NCBI RefSeq assembly: GCF_000145275.1
Contig: NC_014393.1
Span: 3,472,001-3,536,000, forward strand
Reading direction: 5' to 3'
Length of the DNA: 64,000 nt
Origin: Clostridium cellulovorans 743B
GTDB lineage: Bacteria > Bacillota > Clostridia > Clostridiales > Clostridiaceae
Shown here: positions 44,600 through 53,807 of the stretch, one piece after another
How the letters are laid out: the number at the start of each line of letters is the position of its first letter
Numbering within the stretch: position 1 is the stretch's first letter
The notes under the pieces: generated by a model
What the model saw: the letters and a program-made list of their open reading frames with translations, nothing else
Databases searched by the model: none
What the model was told of the DNA's origin: nothing
Program-made: the position numbers and the translations under genes

Positions 44600-45039
44600 A
44601 ATTATTCCTCTACTTTATTACTAATGCATAGTATCTTCTATATTAGAACTTCTTCCAATCTTTAAACCATTTCTACTTCATAGAAATATAACTATGCACT
44701 AGTATATTATGAAGGTTACAAATTATTTGCTACATTTTAGATTGATTCCTATGATTTTCTATATTTTTTTTATCTTTTATACAATAAGAATATCTTGGTG
44801 CCTTATCTTCTACTTCACATAAAAAATTTTTAAATAATGTTATAAGCATAAGTTTCCTATTATATACAAGAGATTTTCTACACTTTATAGCCAAAATCTA
44901 TTCCCTCCTAAAATTAATCGTAATATTAATATATTTTTATTAATATTTTCTGTGAAACAATCTAAAATATTGTATATACTATTCTTAGTACTAATTGTTC
45001 TTTATTATAGTTTTTATTTTACATATACTGGAGGTGACA
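44600..45039. other. Divergent intergenic region before cardiolipin synthase
   Basis: Very AT-rich, no gene. It contains a perfect 10-bp inverted repeat (44922-44931 with 44938-44947), which may be an operator, and a TATACT element near 44976 that could belong to the cls promoter. Confidence 0.4.
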
Positions 45040-46479
45040 ATTATTAGTTTTTCTCTAAAAGTATTTCTTAACTATATAATTTATTTCAATGTGCTTATTT
45101 CTATACTAATTATCATTCGTGAAAAGAAACAACCTGAAAAAACCTTATCTTGGGCTTTATTTTTAATGGCAATACCAATTGTTGGACTATTTTTTTATAT
45201 ATTCTTTGGTCGCAACTGGAAGATACATAAACTACGAGATGATAATAATTATGAATTAACTAGATTAATTGAACCCATAATACACAAATATAAATTTCAA
45301 GAATATGAACCATTAATCCAATTAACAGCTCAAAACAGTGATTCACCAATATTCGTAAATAATCTAGTGACCATTTTACAAAATGGCGAAAAAAAGTTTG
45401 AAACCCTAAAAAAAGAATTAAAAAAAGCTAAACACCATATTCATTTAGAATATTATATAGTTCGCTCAGATACTATAGGAACAGAAATTAAAAATATACT
45501 AGTTGCTAAGGCAAACTCCGGAGTAAAAGTAAGATTTATCATGGATAGATTTGGGGCTATAACTTGTAAAAAATCCTTTATTGAAGAAATGAAAAATAAC
45601 GGTATTGAAATTGTTTATTATGACTATTTCCTTGCCCCATTATTTCGACATATAAATACACAGATAAACTACCGTAATCACAGAAAAATAGTAGTAATTG
45701 ATGGTATTGTTGGCTTTATCGGTGGTATTAATATCGCTGACGAATATCTTGGCAAAGGAAAACTTGGCTTCTGGCGAGATACTCATCTAATGATAAAAGG
45801 CTCCTTTGTTTTAGGTTTGCAATCAGTTTTCTTAGACGACTATTTAACCATACAAAGAGCGAATAAATACTATGTATTTTATGACTTCGATTTTGAAAAA
45901 TATTTTCCAATTCCAACATCGAAAGGTAACGTTCCTATGCAATTAATCCAAAGCGGTCCAGAATCTGAATATCCATCTATACTGCACAGCATAATAAAAA
46001 TGATAACCTTAGCCAAAGACCATATATATATTACTACTCCTTATTTTGTACCAAACGAAAGCCTCATGGATGTACTAAAAATTGCAGCATTAGGTGGCAT
46101 AAATATCAAAATAATGTTTCCTCACACCCCTGATCATGCTTTAGTTCATACTGCCTCAGAAACTTATTTGTATGAATTAGTAAACTGTGGTGTAGAAGTA
46201 TATTATTATAATCCAAAAGGATTTCTCCATTCCAAATCCATAACAGTTGATGGTGAATTATGTACAGTTGGAACTGCTAATATGGATATCCGTAGCTTTT
46301 TTCTAAATTATGAAATAAATGCACTAATTTATGATAAAAATATTTCAACGATATTGGAAAAAGATTTTTTAGATGATTTAAGGTACTGTAAACGAATTAC
46401 TTCAGACTACTATGAAAATATGTCGAACTTAAAAAAACTTAAACAAGCATTTGCAAGAATTTTTTCATCATTATTATAA
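45040..46479 (+). CDS. cls: Cardiolipin synthase
   Basis: About 479 aa membrane enzyme making cardiolipin from two phosphatidylglycerols. Two N-terminal membrane helices (about 5-25 and 35-55, ending YIFFGR) are followed by two phospholipase-D motifs: NYRNHRKIVVIDG with GFIGGINIADEYLG, and FLHSKSITVDGELCTVGTANMD. The start is odd: the only well-placed ribosome site, GGAGG at 45030-45034, is followed 5 and 8 nt later by two ATT codons, with no ATG, GTG or TTG in frame at proper distance. A TTG at 44995 would add 15 hydrophobic residues but has no ribosome site. I therefore place the start at ATT 45040, tentatively. Confidence 0.9.
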   Translation: MISFSLKVFLNYIIYFNVLISILIIIREKKQPEKTLSWALFLMAIPIVGLFFYIFFGRNWKIHKLRDDNNYELTRLIEPIIHKYKFQEYEPLIQLTAQNSDSPIFVNNLVTILQNGEKKFETLKKELKKAKHHIHLEYYIVRSDTIGTEIKNILVAKANSGVKVRFIMDRFGAITCKKSFIEEMKNNGIEIVYYDYFLAPLFRHINTQINYRNHRKIVVIDGIVGFIGGINIADEYLGKGKLGFWRDTHLMIKGSFVLGLQSVFLDDYLTIQRANKYYVFYDFDFEKYFPIPTSKGNVPMQLIQSGPESEYPSILHSIIKMITLAKDHIYITTPYFVPNESLMDVLKIAALGGINIKIMFPHTPDHALVHTASETYLYELVNCGVEVYYYNPKGFLHSKSITVDGELCTVGTANMDIRSFFLNYEINALIYDKNISTILEKDFLDDLRYCKRITSDYYENMSNLKKLKQAFARIFSSLL

Positions 46480-46546
46480 AGTTAATGTAGAAAGTTTTCT
46501 GTCTCCAAGTTATCCATAACAAGTTACTCAAGTTATTTCCTAAAAT

Positions 46547-46583
46547 AAAAAGCCATTGATAAAAAATTTATCAATGGCTTTTA
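46547..46583. terminator. Bidirectional terminator, cls / TetR gene
   Basis: AAAAGCCATTGATAAA pairs with TTTATCAATGGCTTTT, with T runs on both strands; it closes cls and the convergent tetR-type gene. Confidence 0.9.
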
Positions 46584-46588
46584 AATTA

Positions 46589-47191
46589 CTACACTTCCAA
46601 CTTAGTACTATCAAATTTAATAGCATTTAAAAAATATTCTAATAACTTATCTGTAGCTTTATCGAAATCATAAGTTCTTTCGGAATCTTTATCGAGATTT
46701 ATTATCTCATAAATAGAAACTGAAATAACAGCACCAAAAAATACATGAGCAAGAAAGTATGGGTCGTTATCTTCTATTATACCTCTATCTATTCCTTCTT
46801 TTAAAATTCCAGAAATATACTTCAAGTAATCATCTAAAAGTCTTCTAAGTTCATTTTGCCTTTCAGATACTCCCCATAATTGACTAATAAGAACTTTAAA
46901 GAAATCCTTGCTATTGTAGAAATGCTCCACATTTACCTTAATCAACATACGTATTTTACTGATGGTATCTTCAGCTGCGGCTAATTCTTGATCAATTCCC
47001 TCTTTAAAACTCTTCATCTCTTGCATTATCATATAGTTAAAAAGCTCTTCTTTGCTTTTAAAATGATAATATAAAGTTCCCTTCGCAACCTTTCCTTCTA
47101 GCGCTACCTCATCCATTGTAGCTCCTTCAAAGCCTTTTATAGAAAAAGTTTTTATAGCTGCTTCCAAAATTGTTTTTTTTGTTTTTCCCAT
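46589..47191 (-). CDS. TetR/AcrR-family transcriptional regulator
   Basis: 200 aa. The N-terminal helix-turn-helix runs from KKTILEAAIKTFSIKG through TMDEVALEGKVAKGTLYYHF to KSKEELF (about 4-50), typical of TetR repressors. The C-terminal ligand domain is alpha-helical and does not reveal a ligand. AGGAGGAATAT precedes ATG. The next gene upstream, a ferritin-like protein, is on the same strand 87 nt away and may be a target or simply a neighbour. Confidence 0.92.
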   Translation of the reverse strand: MGKTKKTILEAAIKTFSIKGFEGATMDEVALEGKVAKGTLYYHFKSKEELFNYMIMQEMKSFKEGIDQELAAAEDTISKIRMLIKVNVEHFYNSKDFFKVLISQLWGVSERQNELRRLLDDYLKYISGILKEGIDRGIIEDNDPYFLAHVFFGAVISVSIYEIINLDKDSERTYDFDKATDKLLEYFLNAIKFDSTKLEV

Positions 47192-47278
47192 ATATTCCTC
47201 CTGTTCCGACCAGCCAATATAACTAATAATAACATTATACCATTTGTGATAGGTCTATTACAGGATATTAAAGTATTT

Positions 47279-47740
47279 TTATCTAATATTAATTTCTCTT
47301 AGCTTTTGTAGTGCTTTTTTATTATCTTCAACCATAGTAGATATAACACTTTTAGTTTTTTTATCTAGTTCCAGATTAATCTCTAGAAACTTATTTCCCA
47401 TATTATAACCTGTATCAACATTTTTTATTGCCTCTTTCAAAATAGCCTCTTTATTATTAAGTAATAAATAATCTTTAATATCATCAAAAAAGCCTACTAT
47501 TTCTCCAATAACTCCAGAATTCTTTACTGGCTTTCCTCCTAGCTCCTTAATTATATTCTCTAAAATTGCTTGGTGATTTTTGTACATTTCAAGTATTTCA
47601 GTTAATGTCATTGACAGTTCATCAATTCCATTATTTTCACTCTGCTTTTTCAAAGCAGCTATAGCATCTATTCCCATATGTGTACCTTTTAAAAACTTGT
47701 TAATATCCTTTATACTATCTCTAGTCATGGTAGCTGTCAC
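47279..47740 (-). CDS. Ferritin-like four-helix protein (DUF2383-like)
   Basis: 153 aa, almost wholly alpha-helical. The layout INKFLKGTHMGIDAIAALKK, then EILEMYKNHQAILENIIKE and LGGKPVKNSGVIGE, resembles the DUF2383/PA2169-type ferritin-like bundle, whose members often bear conserved Glu and His positions for a metal site; here HM (residue 21) and KNHQ (residue 54) would fit. Function is unknown. It may start at ATG 47740 (GGAGATGATATTGTG precedes) and is followed by the TetR gene. Confidence 0.6.
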   Translation of the reverse strand: MTATMTRDSIKDINKFLKGTHMGIDAIAALKKQSENNGIDELSMTLTEILEMYKNHQAILENIIKELGGKPVKNSGVIGEIVGFFDDIKDYLLLNNKEAILKEAIKNVDTGYNMGNKFLEINLELDKKTKSVISTMVEDNKKALQKLREINIR

Positions 47741-47894
47741 AATATCATCTCCTAAATAAATTAATAATTCTAGTATTGATATTATTCCAATAAATATACA
47801 ATTTTTTTATTTCGTATATTAAATTTTTAAAAATTATTACATAATCTCAACATTATTCATATCCTATTATATAGAAATCTTTCAGGAGAAAAAC

Positions 47895-48335
47895 ATGATT
47901 AACTTAGCTAACTATGAATTTCTTTCATTAATTCTATTTCCTAATAGACCTGATACTGATAGTGAACTTGCTACTACATTGAAATTTGCATTTATTTATA
48001 TTAAAGAACTTTTAGATTTTGATTTAACAATCCAAGGTTTCCTCCCTTTTAAATTAATTGTAGAAAAGGAAATTCATTGTATACTTTCTAAAACTCAGAA
48101 AATTATACTTCGTGAATGCAATAGCGAAAATAGTTTATTAAGCCCAACTGATCAAATACTTTTTTTACTTATTCAATTTGATATGACTATTCTATTCTTT
48201 GTTCTTGCACAATTTGACAGTGTTCAAAATGCTTGCCTAGAAAAGCAAATTTTTTCTTTAATGTCAATGTTGCAAGCTAGACTATATAATAGCTTAGACC
48301 AATATATTTTAGATTATGGAGATGAAAGTGAATAA
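47895..48335 (+). CDS. Unknown 146-residue protein
   Basis: I do not recognise this family. The protein is hydrophobic and helical in prediction by eye, with a leucine/phenylalanine-rich stretch at about 86-104 (DQILFLLIQFDMTILFFV) that could be amphipathic or membrane-associated, and an acidic C terminus. CAGGAGAAAAAC precedes ATG, and a good terminator follows, so it looks like a real single-gene unit. No catalytic motif is visible. Confidence 0.7.
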   Translation: MINLANYEFLSLILFPNRPDTDSELATTLKFAFIYIKELLDFDLTIQGFLPFKLIVEKEIHCILSKTQKIILRECNSENSLLSPTDQILFLLIQFDMTILFFVLAQFDSVQNACLEKQIFSLMSMLQARLYNSLDQYILDYGDESE

Positions 48336-48348
48336 TAGTATACGTACA

Positions 48349-48377
48349 AAAACCTCAACACCATGTATTGAGGTTTT
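48349..48377 (+). terminator. Terminator after the 146-residue protein gene
   Basis: AAAACCTCAA/TTGAGGTTTT, 10 bp, followed by T. Confidence 0.85.
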
Positions 48378-48438
48378 TCATTACTCTATTAATTATCCCT
48401 ATATAAATCCTATGCTCTTATTTTTAGCTTTAAAGAGT

Positions 48439-49326
48439 TTAGATAGCTAATGAATTTAAATCCTCTATGAACCCTTGTCCAACTACTTCTTTTACGTCAG
48501 CAATTGTCATAAATGCATCTTTATCTACCGCCTTTACTAATTCTCTAAGCAATACAACTTCTTTCTTTGATACAACCACAAAAAGCATTTGCTTTTCTTT
48601 TTTAGTATACATTCCTCTAGCATTAATTCCTGTAGCACCTCTTGGTATTTTAACCATTATCTCGTCAGCAATTATATCCACTTTATCAGAAATTATAAAA
48701 GCAGCCTTTGCATAATGCATACCCTCTAGTATTTGAGCTATAAACCTTGAAGTTAAGACAACGCAAATTATGGCGTACATAGCTTTCTGAGGTCCAAAAA
48801 CAAAAAAACCAAATAGAATTATCGATGAATCAATAGTTAATATCAACTTAGAAATAGGAAAATTTTTATGTTTATGTTTAATTATCAACGCAAGGGTATC
48901 TGTCCCTCCAGTTGTAGCATTAGCCCTTAAAATTAAACCAACACCTGTTCCTATAAATGCTGCTGCAAACACTGACGACAAAAGTAAATCTTGATATCCT
49001 AGGAATGGGTTAGGTATAAATTCAGTTACCCATAAAAAAAACGTTATACATATAACTCCAATAATAGACTTTTTCGCCTGTCCAAATCCCTTTTGGAGAA
49101 TAAGTATTGTAAATAGTGGAATATTACATACAAGAGTTGTTTGCCATACAGGAATTCTCACTCCTAAAATATTACTACTAAATGAATCAATAATAATCGC
49201 TAAACCAGATAATCCTCCAGTAACCATTGAAACTGGGACTAAAAACCAATTTATCCCTAGGGCTACAATTACTGTCCCAATAATGATATACATGTACTCA
49301 CTCTTTTTCATTCTAAATCTCTCCAT
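48439..49326 (-). CDS. YitT-family membrane protein
   Basis: 295 aa. Five or six membrane helices in the first 200 residues with the family patterns VPVSMVTGGLSGLAIII and GLILRANATTGGTDTLALII, followed by a cytoplasmic DUF2179 domain (KADIIADE-like start, GATGINARGMYTKKEKQML, FMTIADVKEVVGQGF). The family is common in Firmicutes and its transport role is unproven. The start follows AGGAGAAAAGGTTAAT. It is transcribed divergently from the helicase gene. Confidence 0.93.
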   Translation of the reverse strand: MERFRMKKSEYMYIIIGTVIVALGINWFLVPVSMVTGGLSGLAIIIDSFSSNILGVRIPVWQTTLVCNIPLFTILILQKGFGQAKKSIIGVICITFFLWVTEFIPNPFLGYQDLLLSSVFAAAFIGTGVGLILRANATTGGTDTLALIIKHKHKNFPISKLILTIDSSIILFGFFVFGPQKAMYAIICVVLTSRFIAQILEGMHYAKAAFIISDKVDIIADEIMVKIPRGATGINARGMYTKKEKQMLFVVVSKKEVVLLRELVKAVDKDAFMTIADVKEVVGQGFIEDLNSLAI

Positions 49327-49667
49327 ATTAACCTTTTCTCCTATAAATTGTTAACTTCATTTGAATATTAGCCCCAAAAATATATTATATTCTATTCTTC
49401 ACAACAAGAAAAGCCATAATTATTATATTAACTACAATGAAAATTAAATCACTTCTTGATACAATTCTCACAAAACTTTTTGCTTTTTTTCTTTTGTGGC
49501 CTCTATCTTCTATTGAGCATATGTAATATAATCAGTATATTGTTTTAATATATATAACAATATACTTAATTGTAATTTGTTCAATTTTAAATACAAAAAT
49601 CAACAATTATCTTTAGTTTTATATTTAATTCAAATGCCTTGTAATCAGATATAAGAAAGGAAGAAAA
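49327..49667. other. Divergent intergenic region yitT-type gene / DEAD-box helicase
   Basis: No gene. It contains a perfect 10-bp inverted repeat, GTATATTGTT (49535-49544) with AACAATATAC (49556-49565), overlapping a possible plus-strand -35 element (TTGTTT). That placement suits an operator for the helicase gene. Confidence 0.45.
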
Positions 49668-51086
49668 ATGATAAACTTTAAAGATTTTAATTTAAATGAG
49701 TCAATGTTAAAATCACTAAAATTAATGAACTTTGATGTACCTACAGAAGTACAAGAAAAGGTCATTCCTTTAGCCCTGAGTGGTGATGATATAATAGTAA
49801 AAGCTCAAACAGGCAGCGGAAAAACTGCAGCTTTTGCTATTCCAATTATTGAAAACTTAATTGCTAATGAAAATGCCGTTCAAGCCTTAGTTCTTACTCC
49901 AACAAGAGAGCTAGCAGTTCAAGTTCAAGAGACTTTCTCTACTCTTGGAGTTTACAAGAAGATAAAAACTGTAGCTGTATATGGTAAACAACCTATGAGC
50001 ATTCAAAAAAATCAATTATCTCAAAGAGTCCATATTGTAGTTGGAACCCCTGGCAGAACCCTAGACCATATTGAAAAAGGTAATCTAGATATTAGTTCTG
50101 TTAAGTATTTAATAATTGATGAAGCTGATGAAATGCTGAATATGGGATTTATAGATGAAGTTGAAAATATCATAAAAAAAGTGCCAAAGCTAAGACAAAC
50201 ATTAATGTTTTCAGCAACCTTATCTTATGAAATAAAAGAACTTATAAATAAATATATGTTTTCACCAAAACTTATTGAACTTACACCTGAGACTCTTACT
50301 GTAGCAAAGATAAATCAAAAGTATTACGAAATAGATGAAAATTTGAAATATAACCTACTAGAGGATTTAATTAAGACTGAGGATATCACAAAAGCTATTC
50401 TATTTTGCAGAACAAAAAAGAATGTTGCTTATTTAGCTTCTCGAATGAGAGTTTCTTCTTATTCGGTAACAGAAATTCACGGTGATATGCTTCAGAATGA
50501 TAGACTTTCTGCGTTAAAAGCTTTTAAAGAAGATAAGTTTCAGTTTATTGTGGCGACGGATGTTGCTGCTAGGGGCATTGATGTTAATAACGTCAGTCAT
50601 GTATTTAACTACGATATTCCCCTTGAACTAGAAGCCTATGTACATAGAATCGGCAGAACTGGAAGAGCTGGTTCATCTGGTGAGGCCATTACCTTTGTAA
50701 CTAGGTATGAAGATAAATTTCTTAAGGCTATAGAAGAATTTATAAATATGAAAATCCCTCAAGGAATACACCCTTCAAAAGAAGAGGTTCTTAATGCTCC
50801 AAAAAAAGAATTCAAGCCTTCCGTAGCTAAAATAAATAATAAATCTTCAGATATAATAAAAATTCACATAAACGGTGGAAAAAAGAAAAAGATCCGCCGT
50901 GGTGATATTGTAGCTTCTCTTATCCATAGTGGTGGAGTACCAGCAGATGATATTGGAGTTATTGATATTTTTGATACCTACAGCTATGTAGATATATTAA
51001 ACGGTTCTGGTAAAAAGCTTCTTTCTATGCATCCTGAAATCAATTTAAAAGGAAAGTCTATAAAAATACAAAGAGCTAAAAAATAA
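49668..51086 (+). CDS. DEAD-box RNA helicase with DbpA-type RNA-binding domain
   Basis: 472 aa ATP-dependent RNA helicase. Motifs appear in order: AQTGSGKTAAF, PTRELAVQVQ, VGTPGRTLDH, DEADEMLNMGF, SATLSYE, FCRTKK, ATDVAARGIDV and HRIGRTGRAG. The C-terminal 70 residues (IKIHINGGKKKKIRRGDIVA followed by the VPADDIGVIDIFDTYSYVDI segment) form a DbpA-like RNA-binding domain that in DbpA/YxiN targets 23S rRNA. A role in ribosome assembly or cold adaptation is the family expectation. AAAGGAAG precedes ATG. It is a single-gene unit with a strong terminator. Confidence 0.94.
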   Translation: MINFKDFNLNESMLKSLKLMNFDVPTEVQEKVIPLALSGDDIIVKAQTGSGKTAAFAIPIIENLIANENAVQALVLTPTRELAVQVQETFSTLGVYKKIKTVAVYGKQPMSIQKNQLSQRVHIVVGTPGRTLDHIEKGNLDISSVKYLIIDEADEMLNMGFIDEVENIIKKVPKLRQTLMFSATLSYEIKELINKYMFSPKLIELTPETLTVAKINQKYYEIDENLKYNLLEDLIKTEDITKAILFCRTKKNVAYLASRMRVSSYSVTEIHGDMLQNDRLSALKAFKEDKFQFIVATDVAARGIDVNNVSHVFNYDIPLELEAYVHRIGRTGRAGSSGEAITFVTRYEDKFLKAIEEFINMKIPQGIHPSKEEVLNAPKKEFKPSVAKINNKSSDIIKIHINGGKKKKIRRGDIVASLIHSGGVPADDIGVIDIFDTYSYVDILNGSGKKLLSMHPEINLKGKSIKIQRAKK

Positions 51087-51109
51087 CCTTAATAAATATT
51101 TTATTATGA

Positions 51110-51148
51110 AAAATCCCTTATATCGCAGAACTCGATATAAGGGATTTT
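51110..51148. terminator. Bidirectional terminator, helicase / LTA synthase
   Basis: AAAATCCCTTATATCG pairs with CGATATAAGGGATTTT (16 bp, 7-nt loop), with T or A runs on both sides. Confidence 0.92.
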
Positions 51149-51151
51149 AAT

Positions 51152-52993
51152 TTATTTATCAAAATAATCGTTCAATATTATCTTTTCACCAATATCATAG
51201 CTTTTCAATAGGTGCTCTTTTTCTTCCTGGCTATCAGGTTCTCCAAATATCTTGTTACCCTTTGTAATTGTTGCATTCCTCTTTGTATTAACAAGTATTC
51301 TTCCCATTACTTTACCTCTGTAGCTCTCATCATTTACCCCAAGAAGATACGATATTGTAGGCATTATATCCACCTGTCCACCATATACATCAAAGGTTTG
51401 CCCAGTAATACCTTTTGAATAAATAATTAGAGGAATTCTCTGGTCATATTCCCTCCACCAATCTCCTTCTAAATTTAAATTTTGTATGCTTTCATTATAA
51501 TATTTATGAACACCAGCATGATCCCCATAAATCACTACTACTGAATTATCCATCAATCCAAGGGTTTCTAATTTATCTAAGAAATTAGCTATTTGCTTAT
51601 CTGTATAATGAAGACTTTGGAAATAACCACCAAGATAATTTTCATCAATTTCATTTGGAAGTGATAACTCTCTATATTCATCTGCTATATCAAAAGGTCC
51701 ATGGCTAGATAAGGTTGGAAGTATTGCATAAAAAGGCTCCTGTAACTTTGAAATTTTATCTGCAAATTGACTTAAAAAACTCCTATCAGATAGACCAAAC
51801 CCTACATATTCATCCATGTTATATTCATGTTTATCCCACTTCTCTTGAAATTTTAATCCTGCATTATGTGCTTCTGACCAATTCCAATCATCTGAATTTT
51901 CAGCATGTGTAGATACGGTATAATATCCTTCTTTTTGTAATACTAACGGTAATGAATTATATTTTACCTGTGGCTCATTTATAAAAGTTATCCCTTTTCC
52001 TAAAGGAAATACAGAAGTATTTACCATCATATCACAATCTATACTATTTCCACCATTGTTCTGCTGGATTATATTATCAAAGTAATAGGATTTTTTAATG
52101 AGTCTATTAAGATTAGGTGTTATCTCCTGACCATAAACTTCTTTTCCTATTACGAAATTTTCAAAAGACTCGATTTGAAGAAATATTAGATTTTTTCCTT
52201 TTAAGGTTCCTTTATATTTATTATCTGGAAGCTTTTCATCATTATCTGCTAACCACTCATCAACTTCCTCTATTTCTCCTTGACTTTTGGTCCTATTTAC
52301 TTTTTTTAATGTATCCACAATTTCAAAACCATGATATCCTATTGGTGTTAAATTTCTCAAAGTAGTACTAGGACTCCAATCATTTTTAAACATATTGTGT
52401 CCATTATTAGTTAAGTCACTAACTTCAATATTATTAGCGCCTATCAAAATGATAACAATAGAAATTACTGTTATCGAAATATATTTTACAAAGCTTCTAT
52501 TGTGATTCTTTTGTTTAATCTCTACGTTCTTTACTTTTCTATAAATCATAAATGCTATAATTAAAATTAAATCTATTATTAATATAAAATCAAACCATCT
52601 AGGATTTATTAAAGATCTTTGAAAAGGATTAAACAGATCTTTGAAATATAAGTACTCAATGCCCCAAAAGTTTCCACTAGCTCTATAACACCAAAGATCG
52701 CTGATTAATAATATGCTATATAATACATTGACTACAATGCAATATTTTTTTTGTTTTTTGCCCTTAAATAGAAAACTTGGGGCGATTATTAATGCTATAA
52801 AAGCTAAATGTACAGCAAACATTGCTCCAAAATTTTCTTCGTAATAAGTAAATACGAAACCAAAAAAAATATTATCCTTTAGAAAAATTGATATTATAGT
52901 AACTATAGGAAATACCTGTAGTATATTGTCAATCATAATGATTTTTCTCAATTTAAACTTTTCACTAGATTTTAGACTATTCCACAACCTCAT
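51152..52993 (-). CDS. LTA-synthase-family sulfatase-fold membrane enzyme
   Basis: About 613 aa. Five N-terminal membrane helices (within about 15-200) precede an extracellular sulfatase-type catalytic domain with the metal motifs LIFLQIESFENFV, LSSHGPFD and VVIYGDHAG. Family members polymerise glycerol phosphate from phosphatidylglycerol into lipoteichoic acid. At the expected nucleophile position the sequence reads GGNSIDCDMM rather than the usual G-(K/R)-T-S-D, suggesting Ser in place of Thr. I chose ATG 52993 because GGGGAGAAAAAA precedes it; an extension to 53020 lacks a site. This protein supports a monoderm Gram-positive envelope. Confidence 0.9.
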   Translation of the reverse strand: MRLWNSLKSSEKFKLRKIIMIDNILQVFPIVTIISIFLKDNIFFGFVFTYYEENFGAMFAVHLAFIALIIAPSFLFKGKKQKKYCIVVNVLYSILLISDLWCYRASGNFWGIEYLYFKDLFNPFQRSLINPRWFDFILIIDLILIIAFMIYRKVKNVEIKQKNHNRSFVKYISITVISIVIILIGANNIEVSDLTNNGHNMFKNDWSPSTTLRNLTPIGYHGFEIVDTLKKVNRTKSQGEIEEVDEWLADNDEKLPDNKYKGTLKGKNLIFLQIESFENFVIGKEVYGQEITPNLNRLIKKSYYFDNIIQQNNGGNSIDCDMMVNTSVFPLGKGITFINEPQVKYNSLPLVLQKEGYYTVSTHAENSDDWNWSEAHNAGLKFQEKWDKHEYNMDEYVGFGLSDRSFLSQFADKISKLQEPFYAILPTLSSHGPFDIADEYRELSLPNEIDENYLGGYFQSLHYTDKQIANFLDKLETLGLMDNSVVVIYGDHAGVHKYYNESIQNLNLEGDWWREYDQRIPLIIYSKGITGQTFDVYGGQVDIMPTISYLLGVNDESYRGKVMGRILVNTKRNATITKGNKIFGEPDSQEEKEHLLKSYDIGEKIILNDYFDK

Positions 52994-53123
52994 TTTTTTC
53001 TCCCCACTTCTTTTCCTCACTTTACCACATACTAACTTTTTAAGTATATACCCTTAAAAAAATTATTTCAATTGTATATTGATATAAGTTATCCATTAAT
53101 TTTTTCTTGCCAAAATAAAAGAA

Positions 53124-53717
53124 CTATCTTAATAGATAGCTCAATTTATATATAACTATTAGTTTTTTATTATAGATTTCTTCAAAAAGCCTAGCTTTCT
53201 TTTTAAGACTCGCATAATCTTTATCTATCAGTGACGCATCCAGTATGATTACTATATTATCCTCTGTAACCTCACAATCCAAAAGTTCTAATCTTTTATT
53301 TTCACTTTTCCCTAAAGCATCTGCGATTCTAAGTATTGATACTACCTTTAAAATTGCCTCCTGTTCCTTTTTTTCTAAAGTCCACATCTCTTCTGATATC
53401 GTCTTTCTATGACTTTCAACAGCAATACCTATAAGTTTCTTTATTCTTGGCGGTATAATCATCAGCTCTGGACTAGTGAGTATCATTTCCCTAGAATACT
53501 TAGGATGCTCTTTTTTATCTAAACATTTGCCTATATCATGAAGTGCTGCACTAGAAAATAAAATAAATTCTTGTTCTTTTGTAAATTCTAAAAGTTCTTG
53601 AAGTTCTTCTATTATACGTCTTGAAAACTCCTTGACCCTCATCATATGGTTGTAATTTACTAAAGAACTATTATTTCTAGAAAAAGTCAAAATCTCATGA
53701 ATATTCTCAAATCTCAA
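53124..53717 (-). CDS. HD-domain phosphohydrolase, Ppx-associated
   Basis: 197 aa HD-superfamily protein with the metal motif HDIGKCLDKKEHPKY at about residue 60 and a downstream RIADALGKSENKRLE segment. It resembles the C-terminal HD part found on long Ppx/GppA proteins, including the one encoded next to it. The likely role is nucleotide or polyphosphate-linked hydrolysis; the substrate is not visible. It lies 90 nt downstream of ppx on the same strand. Confidence 0.8.
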   Translation of the reverse strand: MRFENIHEILTFSRNNSSLVNYNHMMRVKEFSRRIIEELQELLEFTKEQEFILFSSAALHDIGKCLDKKEHPKYSREMILTSPELMIIPPRIKKLIGIAVESHRKTISEEMWTLEKKEQEAILKVVSILRIADALGKSENKRLELLDCEVTEDNIVIILDASLIDKDYASLKKKARLFEEIYNKKLIVIYKLSYLLR

Positions 53718-53807
53718 CTCATCACCGCTTTTTTATAATGCTAAATATTAAGTATTTTTTATAATCCTTAAAATTCTAATTGTTATTTAATTCGATATAG
53801 CCTTGAA

